From: Acinetobacter modestus
Lineage (GTDB): Bacteria; Pseudomonadota; Gammaproteobacteria; Pseudomonadales; Moraxellaceae
Assembly (NCBI RefSeq): GCF_014636095.1
Contig: NZ_BMDV01000011.1
Coordinates: 1-57,318 of the forward strand
Direction: 5' to 3'
Length of the DNA stretch: 57,318 nt
Position 1 is the stretch's first letter. Each line of letters starts with the position of its first letter. Below, one piece after another: positions 28,570 to 38,044 of the stretch. The notes beneath the pieces were generated by a model. It was given only the letters and a program-made list of their open reading frames with translations. It did no database searches and had not been told where the DNA came from. The position numbers and the translations under genes are program-made.

Positions 28570-29901
28570 TTAGCCACGACGAGCTTGTTGTTCTTTCAAT
28601 AAGTCTTCGTAACTTACTGGAACATCATTTACTTTAGCAGCAGCTAAAATGTGGTCAACAACTTGGTCTTCTAACACAACTGCTTCGATTTGAGCACGTT
28701 GTTGTTTATCATTTTTGAAGTATTCAACAACTTCTGTTGGATCTTCATAAGAAGAAGCCATGTCATCGATGTAAGCTTCAACACGTGCTTGATCAACTTC
28801 AAGTTTAGCGTCAGCTAATACTTTGCTAACCAATACACCAAGCTTCACTGATTTTTCAGCTTGCTCTTTAAACAATTCATCTGGAAGCATGCTGCTATCA
28901 AATGCACCTGCGCCTTGAGCACCAAACTGTTGAGTGAACTGTTGAATCATTTGTTGACGTTGACGGTCAATTTCTTGAGCAACCATAGAAGCTGGAACTT
29001 CAATTTCGTTTGCAGCGACAAGAGCATCAAATGCAGCTTGTTTAACTTGGTTACGAAGACCGTTGCGAACTTCACGTTCCATATTTTTACGAACGTCAGC
29101 TTTTAACTTATCTACGCCTTCTTCTTCAGTTAAACCAAAGATTTTTAAGAATTCAGCATCAATCTCTGGAAGTTTTTGTTTTTCAACAAGCTTCACAGTG
29201 ATTTTGAATTGAGCTGCTTTACCCGCTAAGTTTTCAGCTTGGTAATCTTCAGGGAAAGTAACATCAATCACTTTCTCTTCGCCTTTCTTCATCCCGATGA
29301 TGCCATCTTCAAAACCAGGAATCATACGACCAGAACCAAGAACAAGTTTAAAGTCTTCAGCAGCACCGCCTTCAAACTTCTCACCATCAACTGTACCTTC
29401 AAAATCGAAAGTCACTTGCATGTCTTTTTTCGCCATGCCTTTAGTTTCAGTCCAAGAAGCACGTTGTTTTTGCAAGTTTTCAATCATTACATCAACATCG
29501 GCATCGTTGATTTCTGATGATTTACGTTCAACTTCTAAGTCAACAAAAGCTTTCACTTCTACTTCTGGATAAACTTCTACAGTAGCTTCAAAAACTAAAG
29601 CATCATCTTTGTTTTCAACTTTTTCAATGTTCGGCATGCCGACCGCATTGATTTTTTCTTGTTGAATTGCTTCGAATACTGTGTCACGAATGATGTCATT
29701 CACAACTTCTTGATAAATGCTCGCACCATATTCACGGCGAACAACATTTAAAGGCACTTTACCTGGACGGAAGCCGTTGATCTTCACAGTTTTGGCAGTG
29801 CGTTTTAAGCGAGCTTCAAATTGCTCGTTAACACGGCTCGTCGGTACAGAAACATTTAAACGACGGGCAACGCCCGAAACCGCTTCAGTCGTTACTTGCA
29901 T
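28570..29901 (-). CDS. tig: Trigger factor
   Basis: A 443-residue ribosome-associated chaperone. The ribosome-docking signature is GFRPGKVP in the N-terminal domain. The FKBP-type peptidyl-prolyl isomerase domain follows ([17 protein letters not shown], then [20 protein letters not shown]). The C-terminal arms complete the fold. It binds nascent chains at the exit tunnel. Gene order tig-clpP-clpX is the conserved proteobacterial arrangement. Length matches the family (about 430-450). Confidence 0.97.
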   Translation of the reverse strand: MQVTTEAVSGVARRLNVSVPTSRVNEQFEARLKRTAKTVKINGFRPGKVPLNVVRREYGASIYQEVVNDIIRDTVFEAIQQEKINAVGMPNIEKVENKDDALVFEATVEVYPEVEVKAFVDLEVERKSSEINDADVDVMIENLQKQRASWTETKGMAKKDMQVTFDFEGTVDGEKFEGGAAEDFKLVLGSGRMIPGFEDGIIGMKKGEEKVIDVTFPEDYQAENLAGKAAQFKITVKLVEKQKLPEIDAEFLKIFGLTEEEGVDKLKADVRKNMEREVRNGLRNQVKQAAFDALVAANEIEVPASMVAQEIDRQRQQMIQQFTQQFGAQGAGAFDSSMLPDELFKEQAEKSVKLGVLVSKVLADAKLEVDQARVEAYIDDMASSYEDPTEVVEYFKNDKQQRAQIEAVVLEDQVVDHILAAAKVNDVPVSYEDLLKEQQARRG

Positions 29902-29947
29902 GGCTTCCTCGATATATAGTTAGTAGTAACATTTTTAAAAGTGCCAC

Positions 29948-29975
29948 ATTATATGACAACTTTCTGGATATACAA
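29948..29975 (-). promoter_or_regulatory. tig promoter
   Basis: Read on the minus strand: TTGTAT, 16-nt spacer, TATAAT. Transcription would start about 40 nt before the tig ATG. Confidence 0.6.
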
Positions 29976-30114
29976 AATCAGATGATCAAAATTCCCTATT
30001 TTTCCTAATTTGCCAGAAAAACAATATTTAAATTCTCAACCTAAAAAATCAAACCAACAATTTTAAAATGATCATTTAAGTATAAAAAACATAGCATTAA
30101 ATAAAACAATCGTT

Positions 30115-30133
30115 AATACTGATTCTCATTATC
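30115..30133 (-). promoter_or_regulatory. Fur-box-like site 1
   Basis: The minus strand reads GATAATGAGAATCAGTATT, 16 of 19 positions matching the classical Fur consensus by hand count. It lies in the tig/receptor divergent region, roughly 230 bp from each start, and is weaker than site 2. Confidence 0.45.
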
Positions 30134-30223
30134 AAAAACAACCGTAATACCAATTATGAAATTAAATTATAAATATCATAAGTTTAAGACTATACAATTC
30201 ATTATATAGCCAAAATCACAATT

Positions 30224-30242
30224 GATAATAATAATAATTATC
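30224..30242 (+). promoter_or_regulatory. Fur box of the TonB-dependent receptor
   Basis: GATAATAATAATAATTATC matches 17 of 19 positions of the Fur consensus by hand count. It lies about 120 bp upstream of the receptor gene, so iron repression is expected. Confidence 0.8.
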
Positions 30243-30363
30243 ATTAGACTTCTCACAAAATGTTACACAGCTTAACAATCCACTCACTTTTACTACACTT
30301 TTGTGAAAGTTTTAAAAGATCAAAAGCTCTGTCATTCATCTGTTTAATTTCGGGGGGTCTCTC

Positions 30364-32796
30364 ATGGCAAAAATCAAAAGCCGTAAACATATTGCTACAA
30401 CACCATTAGTTGCACTTGCAGCAAGTCTGCCTTTAATCAGTCATGCGGCAACTAAAGAAGAAAAAGTGACTCAACTTCCAACGATTGAAGTGAATGCAGA
30501 ACAAGGCTATAAAGTCGACAAATCAAGCTCCACTAAATATACTCAACCACTTCTCGATACAACACAAACAATTCAAGTTATTTCTAAAGACTTATTACAA
30601 GAACAAGGCGCGGCAACCTTAATGGAAGCCTTACAAAATACACCAGGTATTACAATGCAACTTGGTGAAAATGGTAATACCAGTTCGGGTGATACTTTCC
30701 AAATGCGCGGTTTTTCAACTGCCTCTCAAACTTATGTGGATGGTATTCGTGATTTAGGTGCTATCACTCGTGATACTTTTAATCTTGAACAGATTGAAGT
30801 AATTAAAGGTGGTGCAGGTTCTGATGCTGGTCGTGGTTCGCAGTCAGGGTATATCAATCTTGTTACTAAATTACCAAAAGCAGAAAGTACTCGCTCTACT
30901 TCATTAACTTGGAATACAGCAAATCATAAACGTCTAACTGCTGATATTAATCAAGCAATTAATGACAGTGTTGCATTCCGTTTAAACGTCATGGGACAAG
31001 AAGGCGGAATTGAAAAACGTGATGTGCTTGAAAATAATGGCTGGGCTATAGCACCTTCTATCGTCTTTGGTCTAGATACCAGTACTCGCTTCTATCTATA
31101 TGGCCAACATATAGAACAGAACAATATCCCTGATGGTGGTATCCCAACAATTGGCATGGATGGTTATAAGTACGTTTTTGCAACACCATCTTATAGTGAC
31201 ACAACAACAAAACCAGCAAAAACAAAAGAAGAAACTGATGCAGTGACAGCGGCCCTACGCAAAGATTTTAACGATAAAAATACCCAATGGATCAATAATC
31301 TCAATACAGCACTTAATAATGCACCTAAAGTAAACCGTAGTAATTATTATGGTAGTGTGGAAGATTTTGAAGACACCACAGCTGATATGTTCACAGCTAA
31401 AGTTGAAAGTGAATTAGCCGATAATATTCTTTTTACTAATACTTCTCGTCTTGGTAAGTCACATATTGAACGTAATCTGACTGGGACAATGGGCTTTGTA
31501 AATCCAGTGACATTAGACTCAAAAAAAGTAACGTATACCTATGATAAAAATACAGGTGTAGTTTCAAATCTTGTTAACCCAATGGTAATTCAGGCAGGTT
31601 TTGACTCCAATAATCCAAACACATGGACTTCATCAAGATCACATCAAGCAGTTATCCAAGAAAATAAGATCCTTGCCAATGCTTCTAATTTCACAATAAA
31701 TGCAAAAACTGGTTTTATTGATCATGATATTTCTACGGGAATAGAGTTAGCAAAGGAAGAACAAACTGCTTGGTCAACTACAGCTACAGGTACTGTTCCT
31801 CCTGCAAATCTCTATAATCCAAATGCAAATGATCCAACCTCAAAGTTTACTAAGACTGGCGCCTATACAGGTCGTGAACAAAAGACTGCTTCAGCTTATC
31901 TATTTGATACCTTAAAATTTAATGAACAGTTTCAAGTAAATGGTGGGGCACGCCTTGACTACTATGATATTAAACAAAAAACTATTTCTATCTCCAATAA
32001 TGTTCCAAGTTCAGATATTCAAAGTACAAATGGTAATGCTGTAAGTTGGAAAGTTGGTGCACTTTATAAACCAATGTCAATTGGTAGCATCTATGCTGCC
32101 TTCTCAAATTCAGCTATTCCTGCTGGAAGTACAGGAACGTTATCAACCAGTACAACAAGCGTTGATAATCCAAATTTGAAAACCCAACGTACGAAAAACT
32201 ATGAATTAGGTACAAAATGGGATTTATTAAATAAACACTTAAACGTTAATCTAGCAGCCTATCGTACTGAAAATGAAAACCAAATGACTTGGGATCAAGA
32301 TGCGAATGCAGGCAAAGGAGACTATGTTTCAGAAGGGAAAAAACGTGTTGAAGGCGTAGAACTCAGTGCTGTGGGACAAATTACCAAGAATTGGAATGTG
32401 TCTGCTGGTATTGCCCATATGAAAACCAAACAGCTAAATCAATTCAGTAATAGTGGGGTTGAATCTCCATATGTAAGCTGGTCTCCAGAATGGTCAGGCA
32501 CATTATGGACAACTTATAATATTGCAGGCTTTAAAGTTGGTTTAGGTGCACGTTATATGGATGAACAACTACGCTCAACTTCAGCGACATCAGCAACAAC
32601 AAGTATGAGTAAAATTCCAGCTTACACAGTATTTGATGCAATGGCGGGTTATACTTTCAATAAAAATGCTGCTGTTAACCTAAATATATATAACTTGGCA
32701 GATAAAGAATATATCCAAACACTTAATAGTGGTGGTAACCGTGTGAAGTTAGGAACTCCTCGCTCTGCAGCAATTACATTAAGCTACAAATTCTAA
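30364..32796 (+). CDS. piuA: TonB-dependent siderophore receptor (Fiu/PiuA-like)
   Basis: An 810-residue outer-membrane receptor. A signal peptide ends SHA. The plug domain follows: the LPTIEVNAEQGY region, then DTTQTIQVISKDLL, MRGFSTASQTYVDGIRD, and FNLEQIEVIKGGAGSDAGRGSQ-type siderophore-receptor motifs. The rest is a 22-strand barrel ending in the canonical C-terminal aromatic (SYKF). A Fur box and a downstream PiuC-type dioxygenase point to the Fiu/PiuA catecholate group, which also takes up siderophore-mimicking cephalosporins in Pseudomonas and Acinetobacter. The exact ligand is inferred from context. A barrel-loop insertion near residues 275-330 looks long. Confidence 0.82.
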   Translation: MAKIKSRKHIATTPLVALAASLPLISHAATKEEKVTQLPTIEVNAEQGYKVDKSSSTKYTQPLLDTTQTIQVISKDLLQEQGAATLMEALQNTPGITMQLGENGNTSSGDTFQMRGFSTASQTYVDGIRDLGAITRDTFNLEQIEVIKGGAGSDAGRGSQSGYINLVTKLPKAESTRSTSLTWNTANHKRLTADINQAINDSVAFRLNVMGQEGGIEKRDVLENNGWAIAPSIVFGLDTSTRFYLYGQHIEQNNIPDGGIPTIGMDGYKYVFATPSYSDTTTKPAKTKEETDAVTAALRKDFNDKNTQWINNLNTALNNAPKVNRSNYYGSVEDFEDTTADMFTAKVESELADNILFTNTSRLGKSHIERNLTGTMGFVNPVTLDSKKVTYTYDKNTGVVSNLVNPMVIQAGFDSNNPNTWTSSRSHQAVIQENKILANASNFTINAKTGFIDHDISTGIELAKEEQTAWSTTATGTVPPANLYNPNANDPTSKFTKTGAYTGREQKTASAYLFDTLKFNEQFQVNGGARLDYYDIKQKTISISNNVPSSDIQSTNGNAVSWKVGALYKPMSIGSIYAAFSNSAIPAGSTGTLSTSTTSVDNPNLKTQRTKNYELGTKWDLLNKHLNVNLAAYRTENENQMTWDQDANAGKGDYVSEGKKRVEGVELSAVGQITKNWNVSAGIAHMKTKQLNQFSNSGVESPYVSWSPEWSGTLWTTYNIAGFKVGLGARYMDEQLRSTSATSATTSMSKIPAYTVFDAMAGYTFNKNAAVNLNIYNLADKEYIQTLNSGGNRVKLGTPRSAAITLSYKF

Positions 32797-32838
32797 GTCA
32801 TTTTATTTAATTCATCATGATTGAATAAATGAACACAG

Positions 32839-32876
32839 CCTGTCAAAAAAGCTATAATTTTTGACAGGTTGTATTT
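32839..32876 (+). terminator. Hairpin between receptor and dioxygenase genes
   Basis: CCTGTCAAAAA / TTTTTGACAGG stem followed by a T-rich stretch. It should end or attenuate receptor transcripts; the ATG of the next gene follows within 30 bp, so read-through or a promoter inside is needed. Confidence 0.65.
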
Positions 32877-32893
32877 TTTGGAAGATTCAAAAT

Positions 32894-33577
32894 ATGATGT
32901 TGCATATCCCCCAAGTACTTAATAAGCATCAAGTTGCTGAGCTACGCGAACAAATACAACAACAATCAGTTTGGATTGACGGTACACATAGTGCAGGTCC
33001 ACAAGCACAAAAAATTAAAAATAATTTACAAGTCGATATACAGAGCGATGTATATGAATCTGTTAGCCATTCTGTTTTGAGTGCATTACAACAAAATCTG
33101 CTTTTGCGTTCAGCGGCCCTCCCTAAACATACGTTATTGCCAATGTTTAACTGCTATCAAAATCAAGGCAATTATGGCAATCATGTTGATAATTCGATTC
33201 AATATTCTGCAAAAACAGGGCAAATGATTCGTACTGATGTGTCTATTACCGTCTTTTTATCTGAACCTGATGAATATGAAGGTGGGGAACTGATTATCGA
33301 AGATACTTACGGCAGCCATGAAGTGAAACTCGATGCAGGAGATGCAATTGTTTACCCAGCAACAAGTTTGCATCGTGTTGAACCTGTGACTCAAGGACGT
33401 AGAATCGCAGCATTCACATGGATTCAAAGCATGGTTAAAGATGACTGGCAGCGAACGATGCTATTCAATTTAGACATGACCATTATCAAACTAAGACAAC
33501 AATTAGGCGATACGGAAGAAGTTGTTAGTTTAACCAGCCATTATCATAATTTGTTAAGACAATGGGGGGATTTATAA
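32894..33577 (+). CDS. piuC: PiuC-family Fe(II)/2-oxoglutarate-dependent dioxygenase
   Basis: A 227-residue enzyme starting at ATG 32894 (MMLHIPQVL), which gives the usual family length. The iron ligands are the HVD of GNYGNHVDNS and the later histidine in SLHRVEPVTQ, with the 2-oxoglutarate-binding arginine in QGRRIAAF. The family is also called YbiX and is regularly next to Fiu/PiuA receptors. The substrate is unknown; a role in siderophore processing or iron-linked hydroxylation has been proposed. It overlaps the next gene by 1 nt (TAATG), so the two are translationally coupled. Confidence 0.9.
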   Translation: MMLHIPQVLNKHQVAELREQIQQQSVWIDGTHSAGPQAQKIKNNLQVDIQSDVYESVSHSVLSALQQNLLLRSAALPKHTLLPMFNCYQNQGNYGNHVDNSIQYSAKTGQMIRTDVSITVFLSEPDEYEGGELIIEDTYGSHEVKLDAGDAIVYPATSLHRVEPVTQGRRIAAFTWIQSMVKDDWQRTMLFNLDMTIIKLRQQLGDTEEVVSLTSHYHNLLRQWGDL

Positions 33578-34680
33578 TGCATGACCAGATCCCTACACCC
33601 GCTTTAAATACTATTCCTTCGTATATCCAAACAATTTTCGACTATCAACAGCAAGCTCAGAACCATGTTAGCAAGGACATTTGGGGATACTTAAATGGTG
33701 GAGCGATGCATGAGATTAGCGTGCAAAATAATTGCCAACAATTTCAAAATATTCAATTGATTCCTAGACATCTAAACGACTTAACACAAGGTAATACTCA
33801 TTTTCAGTTATTTGGGATGGAATATCCGCATCCTATTTTTCTTGCACCGATTGGCCACCAAGCACTTTTTCATCCTCAAGCAGAAGCTGCATCTGCTCTC
33901 GCAGCTGAACTTATGCAAAGTAACTTTGTATTAAGTACATTCACAAATACACATATGGCACAGTTGAAACTAGAAAATCCTTATAAATGGTTTCAATTGT
34001 ATTGGCAGGGATGCAGAGAAAAATCGTTAACCTTAATCAAACAAGCTGAACAATCAGGTTATCGTGCAATTGTGATTACGGTCGATGCTCCCCATGTGGG
34101 TATCCGAGATCGGGAACGTAAGTTATTCTTTCAGCTACCAGAAGAAATGCAACATCCACACACTCCTACCCATTTAAGCTTTCCTGATGTATCACCATCC
34201 GAAAGCCAACTATTTCAAGGCTTAATGCAAATTGCGCCTAAGTGGGCGGATATTGCTTGGGTGATTGCAAATACACATTTACCTGTAATCTTAAAAGGAA
34301 TACTACATCCTGCCGATGCTCAGAAAGCCCTCGATCATGGTGTGTCTGGGATTATTGTTTCTAATCATGGTGGGCGCATTGTAGATACCACTATTCCACC
34401 TTTAGTTGCATTACAAAAAATTCGCGCAATTGTTCCTCCTGATTACCCTGTATTATTAGATGGTGGAATTCGACGTGGTACAGATATCTTCAAAGCAATT
34501 GCATTAGGTGCAAATGCCGTATTGATTGGACGCCCTTATATTTATGGTTTAGCAACAGCAGGCGCTTTAGGTGTTGCTCATGTCATCCGCATGTTAAAGG
34601 AAGAATTTGAAATCACGATGGCACTTATGGGAACCGCTACCATAAAGGACATTAATCAAGACTATATTTATCAGCCTTAA
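33577..34680 (+). CDS. FMN-dependent alpha-hydroxy-acid oxidase/dehydrogenase
   Basis: A 367-residue member of the lactate/glycolate oxidase family, starting at ATG 33577 after GGGGGGA. The FMN and substrate residues are visible: the SNHGGRIVD active-site block with catalytic His and Arg, LDGGIRRGTDIFKAIALGA, and VLIGRPYIYGLA. It probably oxidises a 2-hydroxy acid to the 2-oxo acid. It is coupled to piuC by a 1-nt overlap, an iron-regulated setting that is not the usual L-lactate operon (no lldP or lldR here). A role in handling a hydroxy-acid siderophore or its breakdown product is possible but unproven. Confidence 0.85.
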   Translation: MHDQIPTPALNTIPSYIQTIFDYQQQAQNHVSKDIWGYLNGGAMHEISVQNNCQQFQNIQLIPRHLNDLTQGNTHFQLFGMEYPHPIFLAPIGHQALFHPQAEAASALAAELMQSNFVLSTFTNTHMAQLKLENPYKWFQLYWQGCREKSLTLIKQAEQSGYRAIVITVDAPHVGIRDRERKLFFQLPEEMQHPHTPTHLSFPDVSPSESQLFQGLMQIAPKWADIAWVIANTHLPVILKGILHPADAQKALDHGVSGIIVSNHGGRIVDTTIPPLVALQKIRAIVPPDYPVLLDGGIRRGTDIFKAIALGANAVLIGRPYIYGLATAGALGVAHVIRMLKEEFEITMALMGTATIKDINQDYIYQP

Positions 34681-34690
34681 GCATATTAAC

Positions 34691-34745
34691 GGGAAATATT
34701 TTCTTTAAATTTTATTTTTATGCAAAAAATAGGAAAATATTTCCC
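34691..34745. repeat. 13-bp perfect inverted repeat after the oxidase gene
   Basis: GGGAAATATTTTC (34691-34703) and GAAAATATTTCCC (34733-34745) flank 29 bp of AT-rich DNA. It is longer-looped than a normal terminator and has no terminal T run. Confidence 0.6.
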
Positions 34746-34867
34746 ATCCATTCGAATTAAAATAAATTATAGACCACTGCAGTCGCTTGTATTTTCACCT
34801 AGACTGATTCAAATTAGGTGATTAAGATAACTGCAAAACCCAATACTTTTGCTTTGAACGGTAGATA

Positions 34868-34951
34868 ATGAAAACGAGTGATGATTTTAGCCATCCGTCT
34901 GATATAAAACTACTTACTGCTCTCCTGATGCTGCGCCTCGCGCGCGTATAA
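34868..34951 (+). CDS. leuL: Leucine-rich leader peptide of leuA (leuL-like)
   Basis: A 27-codon frame (ATG to TAA) whose second half reads LLTALLMLRLARV, with six leucines in ten residues. It lies 131 bp upstream of leuA in a long leader. Leucine-codon clusters in short upstream frames are the hallmark of ribosome-stalling attenuation of leucine synthesis genes. Its own binding site is weak (GGTAGATA). It is an assignment by composition and position, not by homology. Confidence 0.7.
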   Translation: MKTSDDFSHPSDIKLLTALLMLRLARV

Positions 34952-35026
34952 ATTTTCACCTACTTTTTTAGGCACTCGATCCCCGAATTCGCTTTAAATT
35001 AATTCTTATAGACACCATATATATTC

Positions 35027-35066
35027 GTAGCACGTTGCATTTATTTTGAAACAGCAACCATGCTAC
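35027..35066 (+). promoter_or_regulatory. Hairpin just upstream of the leuA ribosome binding site
   Basis: GTAGCA and GTTGC pair with GCAAC and TGCTAC (two stems with a small bulge, 15-nt loop). It ends 4 nt before the AAGGAG binding site and lacks a T run, so it is not a terminator. It may affect leuA translation or form one arm of an attenuation structure. Confidence 0.4.
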
Positions 35067-35082
35067 AACAAGGAGTTATCTC

Positions 35083-36780
35083 ATGATGTTGGCTGACCCA
35101 AGCAAAAAATACCGCCGTATGTATCAACGAGTGGATTTACCAGATCGTCAATGGCCAAATAACGAAATTAACCAAGCACCGATTTGGATGAGCACCGATC
35201 TTCGTGATGGTAACCAAGCGATTTTTGAACCAATGGATATGGATCAAAAATTAAAAATGTTCCATATGTTGGTTAAAATCGGCTTCAAACATATTGAAAT
35301 TGGTTTCCCTTCAGCATCTCAAATTGACTTTGACTTTACTCGAAAGTTAATTGAAGAAGATTTGATTCCAGAAGATGTGTACATCGAAGTTTTGGTTCAA
35401 GCTCGAGATCATTTAATTGCGCGTACTTTTGAAGCATTAGTTGATGCTAAACGTGCGATCGTGCATATCTACAATTCAAACTCACCAACATTCCGTCAAA
35501 AAGTGTTGAATGTAGATGCAAACGGCGCAAAGCAACTTGCAATTAATGCAGCAAATAAAGTCAAAGAATACGCAGCACAATACCCTGCAACTGAGTGGAT
35601 TTTCCAATATAGTCCAGAGTGTTTTTCTGCAACTGAATTGGAAGTTGCCAAAGATGTCTGTGATGCGGTCACGGAAATTTGGGAAGCGTCTCCAGCCAAT
35701 AAGGTGATCTTGAACTTGCCTGCAACGGTTGAGGTTTCAACGCCGAATGTCTATGCCGATCAAATCGAATGGATGCATCGTAATTTAGCACGTCGTGATG
35801 GCGTGATTATCTCTGTTCATTGTCATAATGACCGTGGTTGCGGTATCGCTGCTTCTGAATTGGCAATTATGGCAGGCGCTGACCGTGTTGAAGGTTGCGT
35901 TTTTGGTAATGGTGAACGTACAGGTAACGTCGATGTTGCTGCGATTGCCTTAAACATGTATACCCAAGGTGTCGCACCAAACTTAGACTTCTCAAATATC
36001 AATGAAATCATTGCAACAGTTGAAGAATGTACAGGTTTACCTGTGCACCCTCGTCATCCATATGCAGGTGATTTAGTCTTTACCGCTTTCTCTGGTTCAC
36101 ACCAAGATGCGATTAAAAAAGGCTTCGAATTCCAGAAAAACGAAGAGATCTGGGATATGCCGTACTTACCAATCGACCCTAAAGATTTAGGTCGTGACTA
36201 TGATGCGGTGATTCGTGTCAACAGCCAATCTGGTAAAGGTGGTATTGCTTACTTATTGGAATCAAATTACAACGTTGCTTTACCACGCCGAGTACAAATC
36301 GAGTTCAGCCAAATCGTACAGCAACATACTGATGAAAACGGTACAGAAATTAGTGCACATGAAATCTGGACCTTATTCCAAAATACCTATGTGGATGTGA
36401 AAAATAGCCATTACCAAACCAAACATTATCAGTTATCCGATATTAATGGCACACAAATCATTGAATTGGATATTGAAATTGACGGTGAAGTACAACGTTT
36501 ACGTGGTGAAGGTAACGGCCCAATTTCGGCGATGCTCGATGCGTTACAATTGCCAATTGATGTTGTAAATTATGAAGAACGTAGTATCAGTTCTGGTGCA
36601 AATGCTAAAGCACTTGCCTTGATTGAACTTCAAGTCAAAGGCACAGGTAAAAATGCCTTTGGTGCAGGGATTCATGACAACATTGTCACCTCATCGATTG
36701 AAGCGATTATTGCATGTACCAATCGTTTAATTGAACAAGGCGTACTTACAACTGAGCAAGTTGCTGCTGCGGCAGTTTAA
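35083..36780 (+). CDS. leuA: 2-Isopropylmalate synthase LeuA
   Basis: A 565-residue enzyme of the long (type 2, actinobacterial/yeast-like) LeuA class. It condenses acetyl-CoA with 2-oxoisovalerate, the first committed step to leucine. The HMG-lyase-like TIM barrel has STDLRDGNQA with metal-binding Asp, SVHCHNDRGCG with metal-binding His pair, and GCVFGNGERTGNVD. The C-terminal LeuA regulatory domain (IDGEVQRLRGEGNGPISA) gives leucine feedback inhibition. It has an AAGGAG site 7 nt upstream. It stands alone, away from leuBCD, behind a leader peptide. Confidence 0.97.
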   Translation: MMLADPSKKYRRMYQRVDLPDRQWPNNEINQAPIWMSTDLRDGNQAIFEPMDMDQKLKMFHMLVKIGFKHIEIGFPSASQIDFDFTRKLIEEDLIPEDVYIEVLVQARDHLIARTFEALVDAKRAIVHIYNSNSPTFRQKVLNVDANGAKQLAINAANKVKEYAAQYPATEWIFQYSPECFSATELEVAKDVCDAVTEIWEASPANKVILNLPATVEVSTPNVYADQIEWMHRNLARRDGVIISVHCHNDRGCGIAASELAIMAGADRVEGCVFGNGERTGNVDVAAIALNMYTQGVAPNLDFSNINEIIATVEECTGLPVHPRHPYAGDLVFTAFSGSHQDAIKKGFEFQKNEEIWDMPYLPIDPKDLGRDYDAVIRVNSQSGKGGIAYLLESNYNVALPRRVQIEFSQIVQQHTDENGTEISAHEIWTLFQNTYVDVKNSHYQTKHYQLSDINGTQIIELDIEIDGEVQRLRGEGNGPISAMLDALQLPIDVVNYEERSISSGANAKALALIELQVKGTGKNAFGAGIHDNIVTSSIEAIIACTNRLIEQGVLTTEQVAAAAV

Positions 36781-36818
36781 GCAAAGCTGAGTTGTAATAT
36801 CAGAAAAAATGACTTTTG

Positions 36819-36848
36819 AAAGGATACCTGAATTGGTATCCTTTTATT
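36819..36848 (+). terminator. leuA terminator
   Basis: AAAGGATACC / GGTATCCTTT stem with a 6-nt loop and T-rich end. Confidence 0.85.
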
Positions 36849-36883
36849 ATTGATCAAAGATTTATACAAGGCGAATCATTCCA

Positions 36884-38044
36884 GTGTCTTTTCCATCGGA
36901 TTCAGTGGGTTTAGTCACACCACAAAAATTTCAATTTGAGCAACCATTAGAGCTTGAATGTGGGCGTATCCTGCCACGTTTTGATTTGATGGTTGAAACC
37001 TATGGAACACTTAATGCAGATAAATCCAATGCAATCTTAATTTGCCATGCATTATCCGGGCATCATCATGCTGCGGGTTATCATCATGCAGATGATAAAA
37101 AAGCAGGTTGGTGGGATAGCTGTATTGGTCCCGGTAAAGCGATTGATACCAATCATTTTTTTATTGTTTCTTTAAATAATATTGGTGGTTGTAATGGTTC
37201 AACAGGCCCAACATCGCCAAACCCTGAAAACGAAAATCGTCCTTATGGTCCAGATTTTCCATTAGTCACTGTTCGTGACTGGGTAAAGACCCAAGCCATG
37301 TTGTCTGATCGCCTCGGAATTGATGTTTGGTTTGCCGTGATTGGTGGTTCGTTAGGTGGCATGCAAGCACTACAATGGTCATTAGACTATGCTGATCGTT
37401 TAAAAAAATGTGTCATTATCGCCAGTGCACCAAAATTATCAGCTCAAAATATTGCCTTTAATGAAGTTGCTCGCCAATCGATTCTCTCTGATCCAGATTT
37501 CCATCATGGGCGTTACTTGGAAAATGACAGTTATCCAAAACGTGGGTTAATTTTGGCACGTATGGTCGGTCATATTACGTATTTGTCTGAAGAAGCCATG
37601 AAACAGAAATTTGGTCGTGATTTGAAATCTGGCAAATTTATGTATGGTTTTGATGTCGAATTCCAAGTGGAAAGCTATTTGCGTTACCAAGGTGAACAAT
37701 TTAGCCGCAATTTCGATGCAAATACTTACTTGATTATGACCAAGGCCTTGGATTACTTTGATCCCTCTCGTGAATATGAACATTCATTAACAAAGGCAAT
37801 GAGTCAACCGAAGTGCCAATTCTTGGTGGTTTCATTTACGACTGACTGGCGTTTTAGCCCAAGTCGTTCACAAGAATTAGTTGATGCTTTAATTGATAAT
37901 CATAAGCCCGTCAGTTACTTAGATATTGATGCGGAACAAGGTCATGATTCGTTCTTGTTCCCGATCCCACTCTATGTGAAAACATTAAGAGCATTTTTAG
38001 GTGGAGAACAACAGTTGCAAGCTACACCGCAGGAGCAGCACTAA
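36884..38044 (+). CDS. metX: Homoserine O-acyltransferase MetX
   Basis: A 386-residue alpha/beta hydrolase-fold enzyme with a GTG start. It acylates homoserine with acetyl-CoA or succinyl-CoA at the first step of methionine synthesis. The nucleophile is in GGSLGGMQ, and the late [11 protein letters not shown] holds the catalytic histidine region. [13 protein letters not shown] near residue 55 is a family block. The acyl donor cannot be told with certainty; many MetX with a MetW partner in proteobacteria use succinyl-CoA. The stop overlaps the metW start by 1 nt. Confidence 0.94.
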   Translation: MSFPSDSVGLVTPQKFQFEQPLELECGRILPRFDLMVETYGTLNADKSNAILICHALSGHHHAAGYHHADDKKAGWWDSCIGPGKAIDTNHFFIVSLNNIGGCNGSTGPTSPNPENENRPYGPDFPLVTVRDWVKTQAMLSDRLGIDVWFAVIGGSLGGMQALQWSLDYADRLKKCVIIASAPKLSAQNIAFNEVARQSILSDPDFHHGRYLENDSYPKRGLILARMVGHITYLSEEAMKQKFGRDLKSGKFMYGFDVEFQVESYLRYQGEQFSRNFDANTYLIMTKALDYFDPSREYEHSLTKAMSQPKCQFLVVSFTTDWRFSPSRSQELVDALIDNHKPVSYLDIDAEQGHDSFLFPIPLYVKTLRAFLGGEQQLQATPQEQH

